NCBI GenBank assembly: GCA_001821015.1
Contig: MHRQ01000026.1
Location: forward strand, 1 to 19,812
Direction of reading: 5' to 3'
Source: Candidatus Taylorbacteria bacterium RIFCSPHIGHO2_02_FULL_46_13
GTDB taxonomy: Bacteria; Patescibacteriota; Minisyncoccia; Phycocordibacterales; DSPV01
Length of the DNA: 19,812 nt
The notes below the pieces were generated by a model. The model was not told the origin of the DNA, did not search any database, and saw only the letters and a list, made by a program, of their open reading frames with translations. Made by a program: the position numbers and the translations under genes. Each line of letters starts with the position of its first letter. Within the stretch, counting starts at the first letter, position 1. Below are positions 12,401 through 18,316 of this stretch, one piece after another.

Positions 12401-14083
12401 ATGACCCAAGAGCAGGCGTTTTCTATATTGAATACCGGAGCCAATGTATTTTTAACCGGTGAGCCGGGGAGCGGTAAGACTCACACGATCAATCGCTATG
12501 TAGAGTATCTGCGCACGTGCGGTATAGAGCCCGCGATTACCGCGTCCACGGGTATCGCGGCAACACATATTGGCGGTATGACCATTCACTCGTGGAGTGG
12601 AATTGGTATACGAAAGACGCTGTCCGAACAGGATTTGGATGAACTTTCATCTCGGGAGAGGCTTGTGTCGCGCATCAATCGGACGCATGTGTTGATCATT
12701 GACGAAATTTCAATGCTTGATGGGCGAACCCTAGATAGTGTAGAAGCGGTCTGCCGGACGCTTAAACGTCGCGATGTTCCCTGGGGAGGCATGCAAGTCG
12801 TGTTTGTCGGAGATTTTTTTCAACTCCCGCCCGTCGCGCGTTTTGGCGAAGAGAAACCGCAATTTGCTTTTCTTTCACAGGCTTGGCAGGGGGCAAACCC
12901 ACTCATCTGTTATCTTTCAGAACAACATCGTCAGGAGGATACACTATTTCTTTCAGTGCTTACCTCAATCCGTAATGGATTAATAACGCCGGAAGTGCGT
13001 GCCACCCTTTCATCCAGAAACACAGAGGCCGGAGCCACACAGGAGCATACACGTTTATATTCCCACAACGTCAATGTAGATAAGGTCAACGACGATAGGC
13101 TTTCTGCGTTAGCCGGAGATGAAAAAAAGTTCGCAATGGAATCTCATGGGGGCGAGGCGTTGGTCTCACAGCTCAAACGTGGGTGTTTATCTCCCGAGCT
13201 GTTGCGTCTTAAAATCGGTGCGCGAGTGATGTTCACTAAAAATAATTTTGAAGAAGGGTTTGTAAATGGGACGATGGGCGAAGTGGAGAAGTTTAGCGAG
13301 AGCGGGGGGCCTCTCGTGCGCACAAAGTCTGGCAATTTGATTGCAGTGGAGCCAATGGAATGGACGATTATGGATGGCTCTCGGACGCTTGCGCGGGTTG
13401 TGCAGTTTCCACTGCGGCTCGCGTGGGCAATGACGGTGCATAAGAGCCAGGGAGCGACGCTTGATTCGGCAATTGTGGATTTGTCTCAAGCATTTGAGTA
13501 CGGACAAGGGTATGTCGCAATTTCACGTGTCCGCGCGTTTGCGGGGCTATACCTTACAGGGTTTAATGAGCGTTCTCTACAAGTGCATCCGGAAATTATC
13601 AAAGTGGATGGGACATTCAGAGAATCTTCAGAGGGAGCAGAAGAAGTATTCGGAAAAATCTCGCCGGATGAGCGGTTGAAGATAGAGCTAAACTTTATTA
13701 CTGTCTGTGGGGGAAAAATCGGTGGAGGGAAGAAAAAGAGAAAAGGTGCCGCGCGCAAGGCGCGCGGCAAAACCACCTACGACGAAACACTTGCGCAGTT
13801 TGTTTCTGGAAGTGATATTGATGCAATTGCAAAAGCTCGCGCGCTTACGAAAGGTACGATACTTTCGCATTTGGAAGAATTAGTTATGCGTGGCAAAATA
13901 ACAGGTACAGAGTTGGCTCGGATTGTTCCTGCAAGCATTCGCAAAGCAATACCAGAAGTTTCCAAGGTTTTTAAAGAGCTTGGTTCTGATAAACTCTCGC
14001 CCGCATATGAGAAACTCAACGGAAAGTATTCATACGACGACCTTCGCCTCGTTCGTTTGGCAATCAACGCCAGAGTTGAATAA
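12401..14083 (+). CDS. Pif1-like SF1B DNA helicase with C-terminal helix-turn-helix
   Basis: This 560-aa ATP-driven 5'-3' helicase has motif I GEPGSGKT (residues 20-27), motif Ia TASTGIAATHIGGMTIHSW, motif II IIDEISMLDG (about 99-108), motif III VFVGDFFQLPPV, a YLSEQHRQ element and the late motif MTVHKSQGATLD with YVAISRVRA. A Lys/Arg-rich linker at about 440-465 (KKKRKGAARKARGK) leads to a C-terminal HTH of the HTH_40/RecQ-C type: TYDETLAQFVSGSDIDAIAKARALTKGTILSHLEEL. Such proteins act in replication and repair, for instance on structured DNA. It is a single gene behind a leaderless-type promoter. Confidence 0.9.
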   Translation: MTQEQAFSILNTGANVFLTGEPGSGKTHTINRYVEYLRTCGIEPAITASTGIAATHIGGMTIHSWSGIGIRKTLSEQDLDELSSRERLVSRINRTHVLIIDEISMLDGRTLDSVEAVCRTLKRRDVPWGGMQVVFVGDFFQLPPVARFGEEKPQFAFLSQAWQGANPLICYLSEQHRQEDTLFLSVLTSIRNGLITPEVRATLSSRNTEAGATQEHTRLYSHNVNVDKVNDDRLSALAGDEKKFAMESHGGEALVSQLKRGCLSPELLRLKIGARVMFTKNNFEEGFVNGTMGEVEKFSESGGPLVRTKSGNLIAVEPMEWTIMDGSRTLARVVQFPLRLAWAMTVHKSQGATLDSAIVDLSQAFEYGQGYVAISRVRAFAGLYLTGFNERSLQVHPEIIKVDGTFRESSEGAEEVFGKISPDERLKIELNFITVCGGKIGGGKKKRKGAARKARGKTTYDETLAQFVSGSDIDAIAKARALTKGTILSHLEELVMRGKITGTELARIVPASIRKAIPEVSKVFKELGSDKLSPAYEKLNGKYSYDDLRLVRLAINARVE

Positions 14084-14132
14084 ACACCAACGGCACAGAC
14101 ATCTAATGGTAGGAAAAATCTTTCATTTGTGA

Positions 14133-14138
14133 TAGAAT
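14133..14138 (+). promoter_or_regulatory. extended -10 box of the homing endonuclease gene
   Basis: TGA-TAGAAT ends 6 nt before the ATG at 14145, again placing the transcript start at the first codon. Confidence 0.5.
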
Positions 14139-14144
14139 TTCTCC

Positions 14145-14846
14145 ATGCATACAGGTTGGAATAAGGGATTGACTAAGGAAACGAATCCATCGGTCCGAAA
14201 GATTTCGGATACGATGAAAAGAAAGAAGATTGATAATTTTGCTGCATGGCGAGATAGGATGAGACGCGATGGGAAATTCCCTTCGTATAACAATTTAATC
14301 AAAAGTGGTGATTTGGCGGAATTAATCGGTGTCGTCTTGGGCGACGGGCATATCTGGAAGTTTCCTCGGGCAGAAGAACTATCAATTTTTTCAAATTCTA
14401 ATAACCCAGGTTTTGTTAAACGATACAGCCTTTTAGTTGAAGAGATTTTTGGTAAAAAACCGACAACGACGATACATTCGGGTAAAAATTGTATTCGCAT
14501 CCGAATTTATCAAAATCATATCTCTTCTAGACTAGGAGTGCCCTTAAGCCCACGGCGGAATAAAATAATAGAAGTTCCTAAATGGATTTTGGGAAATAGA
14601 GGTTACATAGTAAGATACCTACGCGGATTATATGAGGCTGAGGGGTCACATAGTGTTCACTTACCGACATCAACGTATAAGCTATTCTTTAGCAATAGAA
14701 ATAGATCTTTGTTGAAGAATGTTTTTAGCTTGATGCAGCAACTCGGCTTCCATCCGCACCAGAGTGAGAGTAACTATGCAATTCAGATTTCTAGAAAAGA
14801 TGAAGTGCTTACAGCTCTCAAGATGTTGAAGTTTAGAGTATATTGA
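14145..14846 (+). CDS. LAGLIDADG-family homing endonuclease, freestanding
   Basis: This 233-aa protein has two LAGLIDADG-type helices: LAELIGVVLGDG (about 58-69) and YLRGLYEAEG (158-167), whose acidic ends bind the metal ions that cut DNA. The N-terminus WNKGLTKETNPSVRKISDTMK resembles the NUMOD3-type DNA-binding module of intron-encoded nucleases. The gene is richer in A+T than the DGR target. It ends 10 nt before tRNA-Gln and is not inside an intron, while the two split tRNAs in this window have introns without ORFs. It may have come with a tRNA intron since lost, or act on one elsewhere. Confidence 0.85.
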   Translation: MHTGWNKGLTKETNPSVRKISDTMKRKKIDNFAAWRDRMRRDGKFPSYNNLIKSGDLAELIGVVLGDGHIWKFPRAEELSIFSNSNNPGFVKRYSLLVEEIFGKKPTTTIHSGKNCIRIRIYQNHISSRLGVPLSPRRNKIIEVPKWILGNRGYIVRYLRGLYEAEGSHSVHLPTSTYKLFFSNRNRSLLKNVFSLMQQLGFHPHQSESNYAIQISRKDEVLTALKMLKFRVY

Positions 14847-14856
14847 TAAAAAATGT

Positions 14857-14927
14857 TGCGGGGTGGTGTAAAGGTAGCACGTCGCTCTCTGAAAGCGAAA
14901 ATTTTGGTTCGATTCCAAGCCCCGCAG
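14857..14927 (+). tRNA. tRNA-Gln(CTG)
   Basis: An intact 71-nt cloverleaf: acceptor TGCGGGG/CCCCGCA (U1-A72, typical of Gln), D arm GTGT/GCAC, anticodon stem TCGCT/AGCGA with loop CTCTGAA, anticodon CTG, T loop TTCGATT. The discriminator is G and no CCA is encoded. It lies 10 nt after the homing endonuclease gene. Confidence 0.92.
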
Positions 14928-15010
14928 TAGGCTTATGCTAAGTCAGGTGACTAGGACGCATAGGCAAACTCCCATCCCTAAATCGCATACCGGCTGAGTG
15001 CCGTATCCAG

Positions 15011-15046
15011 AACGAAAAGCCACCGATTACTCGGTGGTTTTTCGTT
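15011..15046. terminator. bidirectional terminator between tRNA-Gln and the DGR
   Basis: AACGAAAA-CCACCGA / TCGGTGG-TTTTTCGTT with loop TTAC. It is followed by a T run on the plus strand and by CTTTT on the minus strand, so it can end both the tRNA transcript and the reverse transcriptase transcript. Confidence 0.85.
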
Positions 15047-15075
15047 GGTAAATATTTATAGAATTAAGTCATCTT

Positions 15076-15579
15076 TCAGAACAGTTGTTTATTTTTCAGA
15101 AATTCTTCTAGCTCATGCGCGTTGGCGTGCGACAAGATGCCCAAATACGATTGCAATGATTGATTCAAGCTTTCTTTTGAGATACCACCTTGTTTACAAT
15201 CTCTGACTTTCGCTTGGAATTTTCGGAGTATTCTTTTCCATGTCCGCTTTCGGATAAGCCGATGGTGCGGTAGAATGACGTATCCCAAGAAATCAATCCC
15301 GTGGGAATATTTTCTGATAGTGACTTTTCCTGGATGCAAGTTCAAATGCAGAGTATTTTTAAGAAAATCCTGAATAGGTTTCAGTAGTCCCACCAAATAC
15401 ACAGGATTTTGCGAAATTATTATAAAATCATCTGTATATCTCGCATATAATTTTACTTTAAGAACATGTTTAATGAACTGGTCAAATTCATTCATATAGA
15501 CGTTCGCAAAAAGCTGCGACGTAAGGTTCCCTATAGGTATGCCTTGACGGCGCGAAGCGCCGTTTACTCTCTCTCGCAT
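15076..15579 (-). CDS. DGR reverse transcriptase, C-terminal half
   Basis: This 167-aa frame holds the second half of the RT. QGIPIGNLTSQLFANVY (about 12-28) is motif B in its DGR form (IGN..SQ). ARYTDDFIIIS has the catalytic Asp pair at about 50-51, and HLNLHPGKVTIRKYSHGIDFLGYVI covers the following palm motifs, with a thumb-like helical tail. It cannot work alone because the third catalytic Asp is in the other half. The frame overlaps the upstream half by 16 nt and is one base out of phase. Its apparent ATG at 15579 lies inside the coding region of the first half and is unlikely to be a normal start. Confidence 0.88.
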   Translation of the reverse strand: MRERVNGASRRQGIPIGNLTSQLFANVYMNEFDQFIKHVLKVKLYARYTDDFIIISQNPVYLVGLLKPIQDFLKNTLHLNLHPGKVTIRKYSHGIDFLGYVILPHHRLIRKRTWKRILRKFQAKVRDCKQGGISKESLNQSLQSYLGILSHANAHELEEFLKNKQLF

Positions 15580-16130
15580 TCCGCACCCATCTCGTAGCTT
15601 TTAATGAGTTCTTTGAGCAGTTGGAGGGTTTTTTCGTCTTGGATTCTTTTAGAGAGTATAGAGATAAGGACTTCGTGGTCTATACTGTCAAAGAATTTCC
15701 ATATATCGCACTTCAGTACGTAGCACGCCACTCTGTCATTTCCGCTTTCTTTTCTAAGCATCGAACTGACAACATCCACTCCTTTGTGGTTTCCTTTTCC
15801 AATCCTGCAGGAAAAAGAATTTTGGATAAAGGTCGGCTCGAAGATTGGATTCAAAACACTGAATACCGCGTGATGGAGAACCCGGTCACGTACCGTCGCT
15901 TTATGAACGTGCCTGCGCTTCGGATCAGTAATAAAGAAGCCCGTATACGGTCCATGCCGATAGGTTCCGTTTCTCAACTCGCGGTGAAGCGTAAAGAGGT
16001 TTGGCTCAAGATCCCGCTCAAATACTTCCACATCCGGGCGAGCCCACTTGCCTTTCTTGAATTCATCCCATGCGGAAAACAAGTTTTCGAGGGAAATTAT
16101 GTTATCAAAGATATTTCTATAAATTCTCAT
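15564..16130 (-). CDS. DGR reverse transcriptase, N-terminal half
   Basis: This 188-aa frame carries the fingers and first palm motif: KRRHVHKATVRDRVLHHAVFSVL (RT motif 1-2 region), SFSCRIGKGNHKGVD, and YVLKCDIWKFFDSIDH (residues 138-152) with the first catalytic Asp. It stops at TAA 15564-15566, directly after a GAGAGAGAG run and directly before a 7-bp GC hairpin (15547-15563). Removing one GA unit, or a -1 shift at the run, joins it to the second half into an RT of about 350 residues, the usual DGR size. The start codon at 16130 is only 4 nt from the divergent avd start. Confidence 0.88.
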   Translation of the reverse strand: MRIYRNIFDNIISLENLFSAWDEFKKGKWARPDVEVFERDLEPNLFTLHRELRNGTYRHGPYTGFFITDPKRRHVHKATVRDRVLHHAVFSVLNPIFEPTFIQNSFSCRIGKGNHKGVDVVSSMLRKESGNDRVACYVLKCDIWKFFDSIDHEVLISILSKRIQDEKTLQLLKELIKSYEMGAECERE

Positions 16131-16134
16131 TGCT

Positions 16135-16482
16135 ATGAATGAAACAGATATTCCGATTTTGAAAAGAACCTACGATCTTTACAAACTCTTTCATGAATAC
16201 CGAAAGATAATTCCCAAGCAAGATCGTTTCACGGTCTATGAACGCAGCGAGAATGTGATCCTTGATGTCCTTGAGTGCTTTCTTGAAGCGGGCTACTCAA
16301 AGTCTACACACAAGCTAGCGCTTCTGGAGAAGGCAAGCGTGAAGCTAAATGCACTCCGTTTTTTTATCCGCTTGCTGAAGGATACCAGATCACTTGACGC
16401 GAAAAAATATCTCGCGTTACAAACTCTCATTGACGAGATAGGACGAATGCTTGGCGGATGGATTCGTTCGACAGGGAGGTGA
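16135..16482 (+). CDS. avd: DGR accessory variability determinant (Avd-like four-helix protein)
   Basis: This 115-aa, almost wholly helical protein has the Avd signature: ILKRTYDLYKLFHEYRKIIPKQDRFTVYERSENVILDVLECFLEA, then a KLALLEKASVKLNALRFFIRLLKD helix and the very typical ending IDEIGRMLGGWIRST. Avd forms a basic pentamer that binds the RT and the DGR RNA and is needed for cDNA synthesis in studied systems. It is encoded on the strand opposite to the RT, with only 4 nt between the two start codons, so its promoter must lie inside the RT gene. A possible -10 TATAAA lies near 16118. It ends 1 nt before a 34-bp palindrome. Confidence 0.9.
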   Translation: MNETDIPILKRTYDLYKLFHEYRKIIPKQDRFTVYERSENVILDVLECFLEAGYSKSTHKLALLEKASVKLNALRFFIRLLKDTRSLDAKKYLALQTLIDEIGRMLGGWIRSTGR

Positions 16483-16483
16483 A

Positions 16484-16517
16484 CTGAAAGGTGTCCGCCA
16501 TGGCGGACACCTTTCAG
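16484..16517. repeat. 34-bp perfect palindrome between avd and TR
   Basis: CTGAAAGGTGTCCGCCA (16484-16500) is followed directly by its exact reverse complement (16501-16517). It lies 1 nt after the avd stop and 15 nt from the TR 3' end. It could end the avd mRNA, fold in the TR RNA just downstream of the template, or mark a recombination site. Confidence 0.92.
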
Positions 16518-16532
16518 ACTAAGGAGAGACTT

Positions 16533-16672
16533 CGAAGTGAACCCTGAAGCCGACCCGAAGTTGTCATTCGGATTGTCGACATAGTTCGTGTCGAACTTGA
16601 GCTTGTCGTCGTTGAAGTTGAAGTTCGGCGCGTTGGAGAAGTCGCCATCGGCGTCTGGATTTTGCCCCTGCC
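16533..16672 (-). repeat. DGR template repeat (TR)
   Basis: Read on the minus strand, 16672 to 16533, this 140-nt sequence matches the 3' end of the target gene. The last 27 nt (TTCGGGTCGGC...CACTTCG) are identical in TR and VR, as expected for the initiation zone at the 3' end. The part before is rich in AAC and AAT codons when read in the target frame (eight of 42 codons), which DGRs favour because A-to-N change there can give many amino acids. It is not itself a gene. Confidence 0.95.
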
Positions 16673-16905
16673 CGTCCGATCACCGAAGTTTGAAAGCGGT
16701 TTTTGCTGGAAACAAGATGCCTTCTCACTCCTGAATTTTATTCGGCAACACCCATTAAGGGCTTGCACAAGGTAGAGGGCAAGCAGTATCTCCTCTTCAT
16801 GCAACACGCTTCCGCAAACCATAGTCGGCGAAATTCTGGCTGCCTTCCTGAAGGGAAGGAGCTTGGCGACGGCAATCCGTGAACTGCCGTGCACGAGCCT
16901 TACTC
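16673..16905 (-). ncRNA. 5' part of the TR RNA, structured leader
   Basis: Between the likely TR promoter and TR lie about 230 nt without a convincing ORF. It shows several hairpins: ACGGCA/TGCCGT near 16870, CCTTCC/GGAAGG near 16850 and GCTTGC/GCAAGC near 16765-16788. In studied DGRs the RNA around TR folds and primes cDNA synthesis, so the structure may matter. Extent is inferred from the promoter only. Confidence 0.5.
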
Positions 16906-16911
16906 ATAGTT

Positions 16912-16917
16912 AGTATA
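16912..16917 (-). promoter_or_regulatory. likely promoter of the TR-RT transcript
   Basis: TGA-TATACT on the minus strand (-10 at 16912-16917), an extended -10 like those of other genes here. The -35 is weak. The start would be near 16905, giving an RNA that contains TR, the palindrome, antisense avd and then the RT. Confidence 0.55.
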
Positions 16918-16953
16918 TCAAAAGAGCTTTGGGCAGAGCCACAAAAAGAGGTA

Positions 16954-16983
16954 TTGACTTATAACTTATAAGTATGGTATGAT
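16954..16983 (+). promoter_or_regulatory. target gene promoter with operator-like palindrome
   Basis: TTGACT (16954-16959), 18-nt spacer, TGG-TATGAT (-10 at 16978-16983). The palindrome ACTTATAA-C-TTATAAGT at 16957-16973 covers the end of the -35 and most of the spacer, where a repressor would block RNA polymerase. The TR promoter lies only about 40 nt away on the other strand. Confidence 0.65.
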
Positions 16984-17014
16984 TCCACCAGAATTTTGAC
17001 AATCAAATTACTGC

Positions 17015-17088
17015 AATGACCCAGTAGGTCATTCTGCTGAATGAGACGAGCTTTCTCGGCCTTTACGGGTCTAGAAAGCTCGTCTCAT
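17015..17088 (+). promoter_or_regulatory. two hairpins in the leader of the target gene
   Basis: AATGACC/GGTCATT (17015-17021, 17027-17033) is followed by a perfect 16-bp stem, ATGAGACGAGCTTTCT (17041-17056) with 17073-17088, around a 16-nt loop. No T run follows the large stem, so it is more likely an mRNA stability or translation control element than a terminator. An ATG at 17041 is buried in the stem, which is one reason for not using it as the start. Confidence 0.65.
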
Positions 17089-17151
17089 AAAGAGAACGAA
17101 CCGCAACCTGCCGGAGCGAATCTGGCACAAAAAAAAGAAAGGATGGCTCCG

Positions 17152-18057
17152 ATGAATACATTGGCTCCGTCTAATACCGTAACTACCCGAGACCCCAAAG
17201 GTCTCAAATTTGTCTCGATTGTTGAGGCAGCCTTCAACAAGGCGAAGTTGTCAGAGGAAGAAGCCCAGCGTGTCAACGACACTCCCGGCCTTTCTGAACT
17301 CGTGGACAACTTCATCGCGGAAAACCGTGTTGGTAATCAATTCGCCGACGAAGAAGTCCGCTCCAATTACCGTTACCCCGAGGAATACAAAGGGTCGCGG
17401 CCGATTGAGGAGCAAATTAAAACGCTCGCGAAAATCTTCGGGCTTTCGCCTGATGATGCGCTCGCGTATGCGAAGACGATCGCCTCAAAGCCACTCAACG
17501 GGGGTGAAGGCCGTTTCGCCATCGTCTCGGACGCTGGTCTCGCCAAGCTCTTCCCGAACGTTACCGACCCTGCGGAGCTGTTTTGCCTCGGTTCTAATCT
17601 CGTTCTCGAGAAGATCGAGGCCACCAAGCGGCCGTTCCACAATTACCGCAAAGGCGAACTGACCAAAGACTGTTTCCGTCGCCACATTAAAACCACGGCG
17701 GCCTACGAGAAGATCGTTTCGGAACAGAAAGGCGACATCTGGATTATTGACGGCCAGCTCGCGATGAAGCATCGCGGACGCAGTGTCCGCCGAGCATGTG
17801 TCTGTTTTACAGGCAGTGAGTTCGGTCTTGATCCAATCGCTGGTGGTTCAATCGCCCTCACTCATCCTGAGCGATTTGTTCGTTCCAGTGAACTGGACAT
17901 GGACTTGGCAGGGGCAGAATTCACTCCAGGCGCCGATGGCGGCTTCTCCGGCGCGCCGGACTTCTTCTTCTACGGCGGCGAGCTCGTGTTCGACGCGGAC
18001 TATGTCGCCTGTCCGCTTGGCGGCTTCGGGTCGGCTTCAGGGTTCACTTCGCAGTAA
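17152..18057 (+). CDS. DGR target protein with variable C-terminal domain
   Basis: This 301-aa protein has no signal peptide or membrane segment, so it appears cytoplasmic. The first 190 residues are charged and mostly helical. A C-terminal domain from about residue 194 (GDIWIIDG) through THPERFVRSSELDMDLAGAEF resembles targets I know from CPR DGRs, of C-type-lectin-like/FGE fold. Residues about 253-300 are encoded by VR and include the variable positions GG, G, D, FFY, GGE, V, AC and LGG. Start: AAAGGA at 17138-17143 sits 8 nt before ATG 17152; ATG 17143 is possible, and ATG 17041 would place the first 16 codons in a hairpin. It is richer in G+C than the genes around it. Confidence 0.85.
   Translation: MNTLAPSNTVTTRDPKGLKFVSIVEAAFNKAKLSEEEAQRVNDTPGLSELVDNFIAENRVGNQFADEEVRSNYRYPEEYKGSRPIEEQIKTLAKIFGLSPDDALAYAKTIASKPLNGGEGRFAIVSDAGLAKLFPNVTDPAELFCLGSNLVLEKIEATKRPFHNYRKGELTKDCFRRHIKTTAAYEKIVSEQKGDIWIIDGQLAMKHRGRSVRRACVCFTGSEFGLDPIAGGSIALTHPERFVRSSELDMDLAGAEFTPGADGGFSGAPDFFFYGGELVFDADYVACPLGGFGSASGFTSQ
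17907..18051 (+). repeat. DGR variable repeat (VR)
   Basis: This 145-nt segment ends 6 nt before the end of the target gene. Aligned by hand to TR it has 24 substitutions, every one opposite an adenine of TR (16 to G, 6 to T, 2 to C). C, G and T positions are all unchanged. Five extra bases, TCACT or an equivalent placement, lie at 17920-17925 near the 5' end. The last 27 nt are identical to TR. Confidence 0.95.
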
Positions 18058-18115
18058 TCCTTGCACCTCGAATTCTTGAATCTTTTGTTTTCTTGATTCT
18101 TGAATTTGAATTTTT

Positions 18116-18143
18116 TAGGGCCATCCGTCAGGATGGCCCTTTT
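18116..18143 (+). terminator. terminator of the DGR target gene
   Basis: GGGCCATCC/GGATGGCCC with loop GTCA, then TTTT; six T on the other side make it bidirectional. Two direct copies of ATTCTTGAAT (18072-18081, 18096-18105) lie between the stop codon and the hairpin. Confidence 0.87.
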
Positions 18144-18316
18144 CCATACAAATTTTTTTGAACCTATAACTTCCCATCATCAGCAAAGTATTCCCAGTAC
18201 GCCAAAAAAGAGAAGTATAGAAACAACTTTGATTACATGGAGAATTACGGTGAGAAATGCTGCCAAAAGAGGCAACGCGATAAGGATTAGAATATCGATG
18301 ATTTTTTTCTAGACAT

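Larger units (their letters stand above)
15076..18057. mobile_element. diversity-generating retroelement (DGR)
   Basis: All parts of a DGR are present: reverse transcriptase (15076-16130, minus, split by a frameshift), Avd-like accessory protein (16135-16482, plus), template repeat (16533-16672, minus-strand sense), and a target gene with the variable repeat (17907-18051, plus). In known DGRs the RT copies TR RNA with errors at adenines and the cDNA replaces VR, diversifying a ligand-binding protein. Here VR differs from TR at 24 sites, all adenines in TR, and nowhere else apart from one 5-nt indel. DGRs are common in CPR genomes. The inverted placement of RT and TR relative to avd and target is unusual. 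Confidence 0.93.

Noticed and set aside
16514..16894. 126-codon minus-strand ORF over the TR
   Set aside because: It runs through TR in a frame different from the target reading, with low-complexity Ser/Thr output; it is a by-product of the repeat.
17041..17151. Upstream start for the DGR target
   Set aside because: The first codons lie in a perfect 16-bp hairpin and lack a ribosome-binding site, while AAAGGA is well placed for ATG 17152.
18180..18275. 31-codon hydrophobic minus-strand ORF after the GH18 gene
   Set aside because: It looks like a membrane segment but has only a TTG start, no promoter and no ribosome-binding site.
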